Shown here piece by piece: positions 10,009-18,985 of a stretch of 64,000 nt of DNA; position 1 is the stretch's first letter, and every line of letters starts with the position of its first letter. The notes beneath the pieces were generated by a model. The model made no database searches. It was not told where the DNA came from and was given only the letters and a program-made list of their open reading frames with translations. The stretch comes from Paraflavisolibacter caeni (GTDB lineage: Bacteria > Bacteroidota > Bacteroidia > Chitinophagales > Chitinophagaceae), in NCBI RefSeq assembly GCF_025628885.1, contig NZ_JAOTIF010000010.1:119103-183102 (forward strand), read 5' to 3'. The position numbers and the translations under genes are program-made.

Positions 10009-11862
10009 TTATTGAGGTCCTTTAGACTGCAACAAAATACATGCTCCGCCTCCTGGAGCCAATTTTACCTCAATCGTTTGGTTGTTGTTTACCACTCTTG
10101 TTGCACTTAAATAACTTTCCTTGTTGGTCCGGAAATCTGCATCTGTACCATCCTGAATAATGAGCGCTTCGTATTCCCCTTTGCCCAGGATGGACAATGG
10201 AATTTTAATGGTTCTAGCTGTTTCATTCGTAGCAGCAGCGATCAACCAGTTTCCATCTGCAGCCTTCCGTGCCATTACAATATATTCCCCTATGTCACCG
10301 CTTATGGTCTTGCTTTCCTGCCAGGGCATTTTTTCTGCACTGATAAACCTCAGAAGCTCAGGATGTTTGTTATAGTACTCCGGTATGTCCGGAATAATTG
10401 TAGCACCCGAAAAAGTAATCAGCGTCCGGGCAGCCTCCGCTGTAATAGTGGAAGGCACCGGCATTGGGTTATCTATCCTGCCCTGCTGTGTCATCTCCAT
10501 CGTACCATTGTTCATATCAAGGGGACCTGCCAGCATATTTACAAAAACTGCCGTAACAAATGTCCTTGGTTGGAATACACGGTGGGCATCCAATTGAGCC
10601 TGACAATACTCGCGTGTTACCGCATTGGGCCAGGTGCGCATCTGTCCATAAGGATGAACAGGATCATCATGGAAATCAACCAGTAAACGGTTTTCAGCAC
10701 ATAACCGGGTGATCAGTCGTGTCCGCTTATTTTTTTCTTCATAGTTTCCGCTCATGAATCCATATTTCACTCCAATAGCTCCCCAACTTCCATACTGTCT
10801 GATGGTTTGCTCCATTGGGAAAGCCTTCCCGCCTACGTCATTCAGATACAGCCAGATGCCTACACCCTTTTGCTTTCCGTAAGCAATCAACTGATGAACC
10901 TGATCTACCTTACCGCCTTTTAAGGGATCTGATTGCTTGTCAAATTCAGGTCCATACCAGTTGGCATCCAGCACCAGCGAAGGAAAACCATTAGCGGCAG
11001 CAAAATCCACCATGCGTTTCCAGGAAGGCAGCGACATTTCATAGGTAAATCCATTTACCTGCGCTCCGTTGATACGCCAGTCCCAAACAGCCACGCCAGG
11101 CTTTACCCAGGAAAAATCTGTGCCGGCAGCAGGCTCAGGATTCAGAAGTTCAAGTAGGTGAGCATCTATCAACTCCCCGGGTGTTCTTCCATACTGGATC
11201 ACACGCCAGGCTTTGGCACGCTTGGAAGGCACACGAAATAAGGTCGTTCCTTTCTCAGACAACAATACCAAGGGTTCACCGCTTTCCAGTGCAGCTTCAT
11301 GAACAGCCATATAGCGGTAGTCATCGGCCTTAATGGTCATAACAGGCTTACGGATGCCCTCTGCTTCTTTTAGTTTTTCAGGGCCGATGTTATGAGCTTC
11401 CACTTTATAATACCATGCCGTGAAATTATCCGCAAAGTGGAACTGCGTCAGTTCTTGCTCAGCTTCTGCATTTTCATATCGAAATGCAAAGCCATTATTA
11501 TAGAGTCTGGCCTTAATGGTATAGAGATCAAAAACAAGGGTAAGCTCCCGGTATACGTCAGGCACTGTGCTGCGCTTGCCCCAAACAGGTTTCCATACTT
11601 TGTTCACCGACCTGATCTGATTGCTTTTGTAAACAGGTTCCCCCTGCATATCAAGGCCAAGTCGGGAAGGCTGAAGCAATAGTTTTTTATCAGCCTGAAA
11701 TGTATAATAGATATGCCCTTGCTGGTCTTTTAAAAATTGCACACTTAGTTTCTGATCAGGTGATTGAAAAGAGACCAGCCTTCCTGTTGGTTGTGAAAAC
11801 AATAACAATGGAGCTATGAAAAAAACAAAAAGCCAAACGAACAGTATAAACTTGTTATTCAT
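10009..11862 (-). CDS. Divergent GH97-family protein, no retaining nucleophile
   Basis: 617 residues from ATG 11862; the longer frame needs a GTG at 11892. The signal peptide is MNNKFILFVWLFVFFIAPLL..FSQ. The GH97 plan is clear: SPDQKLSVQF at the start, YNNGFAFRYE, a TIM barrel, NMLAGPLDMNNGTMEM in place of the usual GPMDYTP, and the GGGACILLQ end. The nucleophile block of retaining members (KVDF) reads VKYGF here, with Gly368 at the Asp position as in inverting SusB-type enzymes. The expected HEA-type block of inverting members reads FHDDPVHPYG. Substrate and mechanism are therefore uncertain; it could be inverting with a new carboxylate pair, or act on an unusual sugar. It lies 75 bp upstream of HTCS 1 and 77 bp downstream of the GH51 gene. 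Confidence 0.85.
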   Translation of the reverse strand: MNNKFILFVWLFVFFIAPLLLFSQPTGRLVSFQSPDQKLSVQFLKDQQGHIYYTFQADKKLLLQPSRLGLDMQGEPVYKSNQIRSVNKVWKPVWGKRSTVPDVYRELTLVFDLYTIKARLYNNGFAFRYENAEAEQELTQFHFADNFTAWYYKVEAHNIGPEKLKEAEGIRKPVMTIKADDYRYMAVHEAALESGEPLVLLSEKGTTLFRVPSKRAKAWRVIQYGRTPGELIDAHLLELLNPEPAAGTDFSWVKPGVAVWDWRINGAQVNGFTYEMSLPSWKRMVDFAAANGFPSLVLDANWYGPEFDKQSDPLKGGKVDQVHQLIAYGKQKGVGIWLYLNDVGGKAFPMEQTIRQYGSWGAIGVKYGFMSGNYEEKNKRTRLITRLCAENRLLVDFHDDPVHPYGQMRTWPNAVTREYCQAQLDAHRVFQPRTFVTAVFVNMLAGPLDMNNGTMEMTQQGRIDNPMPVPSTITAEAARTLITFSGATIIPDIPEYYNKHPELLRFISAEKMPWQESKTISGDIGEYIVMARKAADGNWLIAAATNETARTIKIPLSILGKGEYEALIIQDGTDADFRTNKESYLSATRVVNNNQTIEVKLAPGGGACILLQSKGPQ

Positions 11863-11939
11863 TATGTAGGGATAATTTAGATGGTGAATCACACGAAAAC
11901 TATAAAAGTCATTTTGATTACACAGTTTTATACACTTGC

Positions 11940-13907
11940 CTAATTTGACTTTTTATTAAAAGGTAGACTCAACACATTAAAAGAAGAGGGTTGCAAAAGA
12001 ACTTTCAGCCGGGAGCCAGATGCTTTTACTGGGGTGGAAATAGGAACAACATAACTTGGTTTATCGAGTGTATTATAAGCCAAAGGATCGGTGGCAGATA
12101 ATACCTGCCAAACCCCACCCCTAAAAACAGAAGCACCTTCAATTGTGATCATGAAGCCCTTTGCCGCAGAGGATGCATTTACAATTTTTAATTGAAGTAT
12201 CTTTTTGTTTTGGTCAATGGTGGCACTGGCATAGATACTGTCTTTTCCTGTTAATACATGACCATACTGTAATATAGGTACTGCGAGTGTTCCTTTATTG
12301 TTGGCAAATAACTTTTGTACATAATAATTAGGAGTTCCTACACTGCGCAGGTTATCAAACCAGATCAAATCAGGTCTCCATTGCCAGGCTTCCACGTGAG
12401 CAAATAGAGGTGCGTATGAAGCCATTTGTACAATATCGGCATTGCGCTCCAGACCAGTCATGAAGGCTGCTTCAGCTAAAGCGCTGATCCAGGTGTTTTT
12501 TGATTCGGCGTCTTTATCATCTTTACTGTGGGCGGCATATTCACCAGCAAAAACTTTAGGTCCTTTGCGGTCGTAATTGTCATAGCGGGTAGCATTTTTA
12601 AAGAACCATTCGGGGCTTTGATAATAGTGCTCGTCCACTAGACCTGCCTTTGATTGTTTAAATTCTTTCCAGGCATAGTCAAAACGAGGACCATTGGGCG
12701 CAGGACCGGCAGAACCCACCAATACAATTCCTGGATGCTTTTGCTGTAATACCTTTTCGAATGCTCGGTAGCGCTCAACGTATTGTTCGTCCCACTGCTC
12801 ATTGCCTATGCCCAGGTATTTCAGGTTGAATGTAGCCGGATGGCCCATATCGGCCCGCAGCTTGCCCCATTTCGTGGATGTGTCACCATTAGCAAATTCG
12901 ATCAGGTCCAAAGCATCCTGGATATAGGGATCCAGTTGGTCCATTGGCGCTACTTCTCCGGTGTTGTACTGACAAGCCATGCCACAATTGAGAATAGGCA
13001 GTGGCTCGGCGCCAATATCTTCCGAGAGTTGGAAATACTCATAAAATCCCAAACCAAAGGATTGGAAATAATCAGGTGTGGAGCGGCGCGGGAACTCTGT
13101 ATTCCAGCGGTTGATACTGAGTTGCCGGTCTTCAGGCAGGCCCACTGTTTTCTTCCATTGGTATCTTGTTTCCAGTTCTTGGCCTTCCACAATGCAACCG
13201 CCTGGAAAACGTATAAAGCCTGGCTTCAGGTCAGCCAGCATTTGTACAAGGTCAGCCCTTAATCCATTGGGCCTGTTCTTCCAGGTGTCCTGAGGGAAGA
13301 GGGAGATCATATCTACATCTATCATCCCTTTGCCTTCAAAGAAAACATTTAGCAAGCCTTTGCTGGCAGTATCCGTTGTTATAAAAGAAACCGTGTATTT
13401 TTTCCAGTCATTGGAAAAGCTGGTGAGGGAAGCCTCTCCGATCTTTTTACCAGCAGTGTTTACCAGTTCCACTTTCATGATTAGGTTGCCTTCGCCACTT
13501 TTGGCCCAAACAGAAAAGTTGTACTGCTTGCCTTTTTGTATGCCCATACCCCGAAAGCCTTCATTGGACAAACCGTAACTTCCGCTATCAACAGTGATGC
13601 GTGCAAAGCGGGGATTTTGAGGCTTTTCATTTCCCTGGTTGATGATGAGCGTTTTGCCTTTACCAGTTTGCCTTAATTCTTTCCAGCCCAACATCGGCTT
13701 GAGAAATTCAAACGAGCGGTTTTTCACCAGTTCGGCATACAGACCGCCATCAGCGCCAAAGTTGATGTCTTCAAAGAAAATACCCCACATGGTAGGTTGC
13801 ACTGCTGCAACGGGCTTGTTCACCTGTACTACCAGGTCTTGAGCACTTACTGTAAATAAAGTGCAATTCAGTGCCACCATAGCGACGGTTACTTGCAATT
13901 TCCTCAT
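11940..13907 (-). CDS. GH51 alpha-L-arabinofuranosidase
   Basis: 655 residues from ATG 13907 (an ATG at 13928 adds seven residues); the signal peptide ends CTLFTVSAQ. The N-terminal part (MWGIFFEDINFGADGGLYAELVKNRSFE) and a carbohydrate-binding-like beta domain (about 90-200) precede the barrel. The acid/base Glu is in YLGIGNEQW (near residue 369) and the nucleophile Glu in GLVDEHYY (near 425). The C-terminal alpha-L-AF_C beta domain ends the protein. GH51 enzymes of this type remove alpha-L-arabinofuranose from arabinan, arabinoxylan or arabinosylated xyloglucan. With the GH43 enzymes it points to arabinose-containing side chains. Two decayed gene ends lie directly upstream (13999-14346). 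Confidence 0.93.
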   Translation of the reverse strand: MRKLQVTVAMVALNCTLFTVSAQDLVVQVNKPVAAVQPTMWGIFFEDINFGADGGLYAELVKNRSFEFLKPMLGWKELRQTGKGKTLIINQGNEKPQNPRFARITVDSGSYGLSNEGFRGMGIQKGKQYNFSVWAKSGEGNLIMKVELVNTAGKKIGEASLTSFSNDWKKYTVSFITTDTASKGLLNVFFEGKGMIDVDMISLFPQDTWKNRPNGLRADLVQMLADLKPGFIRFPGGCIVEGQELETRYQWKKTVGLPEDRQLSINRWNTEFPRRSTPDYFQSFGLGFYEYFQLSEDIGAEPLPILNCGMACQYNTGEVAPMDQLDPYIQDALDLIEFANGDTSTKWGKLRADMGHPATFNLKYLGIGNEQWDEQYVERYRAFEKVLQQKHPGIVLVGSAGPAPNGPRFDYAWKEFKQSKAGLVDEHYYQSPEWFFKNATRYDNYDRKGPKVFAGEYAAHSKDDKDAESKNTWISALAEAAFMTGLERNADIVQMASYAPLFAHVEAWQWRPDLIWFDNLRSVGTPNYYVQKLFANNKGTLAVPILQYGHVLTGKDSIYASATIDQNKKILQLKIVNASSAAKGFMITIEGASVFRGGVWQVLSATDPLAYNTLDKPSYVVPISTPVKASGSRLKVLLQPSSFNVLSLPFNKKSN

Positions 13908-13998
13908 AATCGAAATTTTGTTGAACATTTTGTAAATCTATACAATTGGTCATCCGCTTCAGCTTCACATCATAGGGGCTGTAAATTTGACTAACATG

Positions 13999-14160
13999 TT
14001 ATTGTAACAGTTTCAAGACTGCAGCAAAACCACCCCGGCGCAGCATCCTGACATCCACAGAACCGGATTGATCCACCACCAAGTATTTTGTTGTAAACTC
14101 ATTGTCGTGTTGTCCATCTGCGATCAATGTCAGTTTATCAACGTAGACGAACTTTGATGC
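13999..14160 (-). pseudogene. C-terminal remnant of a fourth GH97 gene
   Basis: Read on the minus strand, 14160 to the TAA at 14001-13999 encodes KLTLIADGQHDNEF, YLVVDQSGSVDVRMLRRGG and FAAVLKLLQ. This aligns almost residue for residue with the last 50 residues of the intact GH97 gene at 17029-18960 (KLTLIADGDHDKSF, VDKAGAIDVRMLRRGGFAASL). There is no start codon and stops lie just upstream in frame, so it is a stump about 50 codons long, not a gene. It is the 3' end of a deleted tandem relative. Confidence 0.85.
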
Positions 14161-14238
14161 AATTCATCAAATTTTGAGAGCATGATTTTACAATTAATGT
14201 AAGCTATATCTTCCATCCCTTCCATTGGCAATTTCTGA

Positions 14239-14346
14239 TCAAAAAGAGTCAAAGCCCTGCGGAACTTGCTTTTCAGGAGGTTGTGCGTTCACCAGATTGA
14301 CCAATACAGTAAAAACGGCAATGAAGTTCAAGAAATGTTTCTTCAT
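14239..14346 (-). pseudogene. N-terminal remnant of a secreted esterase-like gene
   Basis: ATG 14346 opens a 35-codon frame with a good signal peptide (MKKHFLNFIAVFTVL..VNAQ) followed by PPEKQVPQGFDSF and a TGA at 14239. Past the stop, in the +1 frame, the DNA reads LPMEGMEDIAYINCKIM, which resembles the early IPHGKxExIxYxSKTV segment of enterochelin-esterase/CE1-like proteins. That suggests a 1-base frameshift at the T run near 14241. Homology then ends near 14160, where the GH97 stump begins. The signal-peptide remnant is clear; the esterase assignment is tentative. Confidence 0.5.
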
Positions 14347-14380
14347 TATTTTAAGATTTATACATAAATCAGTTGAAAGG

Positions 14381-16993
14381 TCACTTTACTACCACTTTGG
14401 TCTTTTCACCTTTATAAATTACTTTCTTGGTAGCCGGGCTCATTTTGATTCCATGTCCTTGTGACTCCTTTACCAGAACAATGTTGAATATATATTGCTG
14501 CAGTGCTCCAGGATATATTCCCTGCCGTTTTCCAATCGTAAGCGTTTGCTTTTGTTCGTTCCACTGAAATGGGACCAGGACATAATTGCCTTTTTCATAA
14601 TTATAATTATCCCCTTCATCACTGTACAAATTGAAATGGCCATCAGCCCCGGCATAGATTCTTATTTCCAATGTATCTATTGTTTTTTCTGACGAGTACT
14701 GTAAAAATTTACCCATTGGAACAATAGAACCGGCTTTTACAAAAACCGGTATCCTGTCCTTCGGCGCAGCAACAGGTAAGGTTTGTCCGCCTACAAAACG
14801 CTTGCCCGTCCAGAAGTCGTACCAGGCAGTTGTTTTAGGTAAATAAACATTCCATGTGGAGACACCTGGCTCAGTGATGGGCGCTACAAGAAAAGATTTA
14901 CCAAACATGTATTGGTAAGGTTGCCCCATGGCCGCTGTATCCTTTTTGAAATCCATCACCAAAGGGCGCATCATGGTAGAGCCTTTGCTGGATACCTGCC
15001 ATGCCTCTGAGTAGATATAAGGCAGCAGCCGGTAACGGAGCTCAAGCATGCGGCGCATATTAGCTTCAACAGTATCTCCATACTTCCAGGGTTCTGTTTC
15101 TGTCTGGTATCCGTGCATGCGGAATATAGTATTAAAGGTGCCCCATTGAAACCAGCGGGTAAGCAGATCATGGTATTTTTCATCCGTATATTGGGAACGG
15201 CCGGGACGGAAAAAGCCACCGATATCTGTGGTCCAATAAGGCATCCCGGTTAATGAGTAATTGAGCCCGGCAACAATCTGCCTTTTATATGTATCCCAAT
15301 CCCAGCCAATATCCCCGGACCAGTTGATCGTACCATAACGCTGTTGGCCGGCAAAAGCAGAACGGGTCAGGATGGCAACCCTTTTTTGGGGGTTCGTTTT
15401 CCGCTGCCCCTCATAAATTGCCTTACTGACAAATAGCGGGTAGGTAAGCCTGTAGAAGTTGCCTGGTCCAAAATAAGTCTGCTTTCCTGCCAATGCATCA
15501 TTTTCCGGTTCAGTGGCATCCATCCACCAGGAGTCAACGCCATTTTGAAACAGGTTTTTGTTTATAGCATTCCAATGCGTTTGCCGGGTTTCCGGGTTGT
15601 AGATGTCAATCCAGGGACTATTGGGAATGTACAGGTTTTTGGAAATATAGTCTTTAGCAACATCAGAGTTTTTATCCAGGTTTTCCCAAACCGAAACAGA
15701 GAAGTGAGCATTCAGATCATGCAATTGCTGGATAAACTTGTCAGGGTTTGGATAGTTTGTTTCATCAAATTTCGGCACACCCCATCCGTATTTACCCCAA
15801 TATTGCCAGTCCTGGACAATCACATCCATGGGCAGTTTTCTCTTTCTGAACTCTTTTACGGTTTCAACCAGGTGCTTGCCGGATGTATATCGTTCGCGGC
15901 ACTGCCAGAATCCGTAAGCCCACAAAGGCAGCATGGGTACATTCCCAGATAAATTACGATAATCAGCAATCACCTCATCCGCATTTTTCCCATAGAAGAT
16001 CACATAATCCAGTGATTTTGCATGGGGAGAGCGGAAAGTGGTTTCATTGCCTGCCTTTTTCCACGATAATTTTGGCGTATTTGATGTCCTGCATACCACT
16101 TGTACGGTGTGTTCCCCGGCCTTTAAATGGATCATTTTTCCAACAGCCGGAGGGAGCCATAAGTTTGACTGGTCTATATGAGGAGTACCATCTATGGTTA
16201 CTAAGTGACGGCTATCCATGCCTCCCAGGTCCAGCATCATGGTATATGCACCATCTTTATCAACACTAAATTTCCCAGTGTATAATGATTGTTGCTGGGA
16301 AACCCTTTGTGTACCCGTGGTTGTGGTTACTTCTGCCTCCTGCTTTCCACCAGTTGCTGTATCTTTTTTTGAAAGTGCGATCACATGATCGGCAGGGTTG
16401 AAATCCGTGAGGCCATACTGATGCCATAAAATCCCATATCCCCTGCTCGAGTACAGAAAAGGAATGGCGATCTGTGAGTTTACCTGTATCAGTTTACGGC
16501 TGACATTTCTTAAGTTATACTGTCCATCCTGGAACTGCCCCAATCCATACAAATATTCATCAGCAGGGGAATCAAAACTTTGTTCCGCAATAAAACAGGG
16601 TTCACCCTGGATAGAATCCCGTATCAATTTCCTGCTCCCGGCTTTTTCACTTAAAAAGACTTTGCCTGTTTGATCAATAAAATCAATATTGCCAGTGTTT
16701 TTATCAAAAAGCACAGTAACCTGTTTAGTACTGAGCTTTAATTTTGATGGAGTCTCTGAATATTGAAATGCAGGAACCGGATGTTTATTGATCAATACAA
16801 ATTCATGTGTCTCTTTCATCTCTTCTTTTTGCCATTGTACTCTGATCGCATTTTCGGATAAAGGGACAATATGCAGCAAGCCTTCGGATAACTGAATGGA
16901 AAGCCGGTCTTGTTGTAAACTGTGCTTTTGATAAACCTGCCCCCTTACTATGGCAGGTATCAATGCAATTAATAAAAGTATTTTTGATTTCAT
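14381..16993 (-). CDS. GH31 alpha-xylosidase with PA14 insert
   Basis: 870 residues from ATG 16993 with signal peptide MKSKILLLIALIPAIVRGQ; the longer frame starts at a GTG that touches the stop of the upstream GH97 gene. An N-terminal GH31 beta-sandwich is interrupted by a PA14-like domain (about 225-325: LYTGKFSVDKDGAYTMML to KLSWKKAG). The barrel has WWMDATEPEND with nucleophile Asp near 492 and WSGDIGWDW with the acid/base Asp. PA14 inserts are known from xyloglucan-specific GH31 alpha-xylosidases such as Cellvibrio Xyl31A, so release of the non-reducing alpha-xylose from xyloglucan oligosaccharides is the best guess. It is the last gene of a tight GH31-GH97-GH31 run. Confidence 0.92.
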   Translation of the reverse strand: MKSKILLLIALIPAIVRGQVYQKHSLQQDRLSIQLSEGLLHIVPLSENAIRVQWQKEEMKETHEFVLINKHPVPAFQYSETPSKLKLSTKQVTVLFDKNTGNIDFIDQTGKVFLSEKAGSRKLIRDSIQGEPCFIAEQSFDSPADEYLYGLGQFQDGQYNLRNVSRKLIQVNSQIAIPFLYSSRGYGILWHQYGLTDFNPADHVIALSKKDTATGGKQEAEVTTTTGTQRVSQQQSLYTGKFSVDKDGAYTMMLDLGGMDSRHLVTIDGTPHIDQSNLWLPPAVGKMIHLKAGEHTVQVVCRTSNTPKLSWKKAGNETTFRSPHAKSLDYVIFYGKNADEVIADYRNLSGNVPMLPLWAYGFWQCRERYTSGKHLVETVKEFRKRKLPMDVIVQDWQYWGKYGWGVPKFDETNYPNPDKFIQQLHDLNAHFSVSVWENLDKNSDVAKDYISKNLYIPNSPWIDIYNPETRQTHWNAINKNLFQNGVDSWWMDATEPENDALAGKQTYFGPGNFYRLTYPLFVSKAIYEGQRKTNPQKRVAILTRSAFAGQQRYGTINWSGDIGWDWDTYKRQIVAGLNYSLTGMPYWTTDIGGFFRPGRSQYTDEKYHDLLTRWFQWGTFNTIFRMHGYQTETEPWKYGDTVEANMRRMLELRYRLLPYIYSEAWQVSSKGSTMMRPLVMDFKKDTAAMGQPYQYMFGKSFLVAPITEPGVSTWNVYLPKTTAWYDFWTGKRFVGGQTLPVAAPKDRIPVFVKAGSIVPMGKFLQYSSEKTIDTLEIRIYAGADGHFNLYSDEGDNYNYEKGNYVLVPFQWNEQKQTLTIGKRQGIYPGALQQYIFNIVLVKESQGHGIKMSPATKKVIYKGEKTKVVVK

Positions 16994-17028
16994 AGTTCTG
17001 TTTGATATATATTTTTTAATAATTCGCA

Positions 17029-18960
17029 CTACGGTATGGGTATTAAAGAAGCGGCAAACCCACCCCGGCGCAGCATTCTGACATCAATGGCACCAGCCTT
17101 ATCAACTACTCTGTATTGAGTAGAAAAACTTTTATCATGGTCGCCATCGGCTATTAAGGTCAGCTTATACTTTACTCCTGTTGGTAAAAAATCAAACCTG
17201 ATTGTTTTTCTTTTTTCCCTGATTTCAGCATTGATGCATCCAAGGTACCATGCAGCTCCTTTCCGACGGGCCATCAGCACATCCCGGCCGGGATAGCCTT
17301 CTAATAACCTGGTCTCATCCCAGGCATTAGGAACCACTTTGAGGAAAGCTTTAGCAGCATCGTTTAATTCATAATAACCCTCCGGCCGGTCCGCCAGGTG
17401 TTGCAAACCCGACTCAAACAAGACGCTCAACGCCAGCTCGTGTCCATAGGAGGTCAAATGCGGAAACTGCGAATTGGTAAAGGTCACGGGGGTATAATCC
17501 ATAGGGCCCACTACATTACGGGTAAAGGGAAGAATGGTATTATGCTCGGGAGCTGTCGTGGTAAATTCCGGTCCGTTGTTGTACCACTCGGCACCCCGGA
17601 CGCCTTCATAGGTCATCAGGTGCGGGTAGGTCCTGGACCAGCCCCTGGGCACCAGGCAGCCATGGAAATAAACTAACATCTGGAATGGAGCTGCGTCTTC
17701 CAGTATATCCAGGTAATACTTGATCATGTCCTGTTTCTCACTTTCAAAAAAATCGATCTTCACCCCGGCAAATCCCAAATTTTTGAGTTTGGTAAATTCC
17801 TCCACCCGGCTTTCGTGGGTCAGCATGCGGTCTTTGGGCGTGGAGGATACCCAGGTATGGTTGCCACCTGAATTGTACCAGATCAAAGGCTTCACACCTT
17901 TGGATACAATATACCTGGCGGCGTCTTCAACTGTGCCGCCATTGGACATGGCATCCCATTCCCAGTCCAAAAGCGTATAGGGCCAGTTCATGTCGGCTGC
18001 CAGGTCGGCAAATGCGGTAACTGTTTTATAATCTTTTGTACCATGGTTGCTGGACCAGTAATTCCAGGACACCAGGCCTGGTTGGATCCAACTGGTATTT
18101 TTGACAACAGAAGGCGTAGCCACATCATCCACCAAAGTTGAGGATACGATATCTGAAAGGCTGCCCATGATGATCACACGCCAGGGAGACTTCCAGGGAA
18201 GGGTAATGGTAGGCGTTGATGCGCCCATTCCTCTACCATCTTTTGGGTTGGGGAAGGTGATTTTATATTTTGATCCCTCCTCAAGATTACTCAACTTGGA
18301 ACCACAATAACTCTGGTTCACCTCCGATTCGTGCAACAGGAACCAGCAGGCACTGTCTTTTAACTGGAACAGCGCCGGGTAACCCCACTGCTGCTGTTGC
18401 ACCTTATCCCCACTCATAGCTGTATACAGACCTTCATTGGCAGGATTCCATTTTTCCATCCACCGCATGGTTTCTGCAGGAATTGTATAAGCAGTGAGTT
18501 CATCCTTGACCACAAAAGATCCCTGCTTTTCCGGGAACTCATAACGGAAGGCAATACCATCATTGTAGGCCCTGATGATGATGTTCAATTTGGCTTTAGA
18601 GGGGTTTTCAAGTGAAACAGTTACTTCATTGGCCGAGTTGCTGCACACGGATTTTTTGCCATGCAGAACAGTATATTGTTCTTGAATGAACAGGGGTTTA
18701 CCGGCCTTGATGAATTTCAGCTCTTTCGAAAAATCCTGGTCGCTTCTCGACAGTCCCAGGTCGATACGAGGAAGCGCTTCCGACGTTTTTACATTGTTAT
18801 TGTACGACGCTTTGATGTACCATTCACCAACATCGCCATTTTGCTGACAGAAAAGTGCGACATTAATTTTTTGATTGGGTGATTGAACCGTTAGCTTCTG
18901 GGCAGATGCAATGCATGAACTGAGTGCACAAAAAAGAACTGAAACAATTGTTGACTTCAT
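17029..18960 (-). CDS. GH97 glycoside hydrolase, retaining-type
   Basis: 643 residues from ATG 18960, signal peptide MKSTIVSVLFCALSSCIASAQ; a TTG start 42 bases upstream would overlap the preceding GH31 gene. The N-terminal beta-sandwich begins SPNQKINVALF. The barrel block GVKIDFFESEKQ places Asp403 at the retaining nucleophile position, and VYFHGCLVPRGWSRTYP, YEGVRGAEW and GPMDYTPVTF follow. The DFFESEKQ form differs from the VDFIDRDDQ form of the GH97 at 3534, so the two probably act on different alpha- (or beta-L-) linked sugars. It sits between two GH31 genes with 25-36 bp gaps, so it is surely co-transcribed. Its C-terminus is the closest match to the remnant at 13999-14160. Confidence 0.92.
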   Translation of the reverse strand: MKSTIVSVLFCALSSCIASAQKLTVQSPNQKINVALFCQQNGDVGEWYIKASYNNNVKTSEALPRIDLGLSRSDQDFSKELKFIKAGKPLFIQEQYTVLHGKKSVCSNSANEVTVSLENPSKAKLNIIIRAYNDGIAFRYEFPEKQGSFVVKDELTAYTIPAETMRWMEKWNPANEGLYTAMSGDKVQQQQWGYPALFQLKDSACWFLLHESEVNQSYCGSKLSNLEEGSKYKITFPNPKDGRGMGASTPTITLPWKSPWRVIIMGSLSDIVSSTLVDDVATPSVVKNTSWIQPGLVSWNYWSSNHGTKDYKTVTAFADLAADMNWPYTLLDWEWDAMSNGGTVEDAARYIVSKGVKPLIWYNSGGNHTWVSSTPKDRMLTHESRVEEFTKLKNLGFAGVKIDFFESEKQDMIKYYLDILEDAAPFQMLVYFHGCLVPRGWSRTYPHLMTYEGVRGAEWYNNGPEFTTTAPEHNTILPFTRNVVGPMDYTPVTFTNSQFPHLTSYGHELALSVLFESGLQHLADRPEGYYELNDAAKAFLKVVPNAWDETRLLEGYPGRDVLMARRKGAAWYLGCINAEIREKRKTIRFDFLPTGVKYKLTLIADGDHDKSFSTQYRVVDKAGAIDVRMLRRGGFAASLIPIP

Positions 18961-18985
18961 TACAATATTTACTGTTATGTTTTCT

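Noticed and set aside
16994..17029. GTG start for the GH31 at 14381 giving 882 residues
   Set aside because: It would place MRIIKKYISNRT before an already complete signal peptide; ATG 16993 is the better start.
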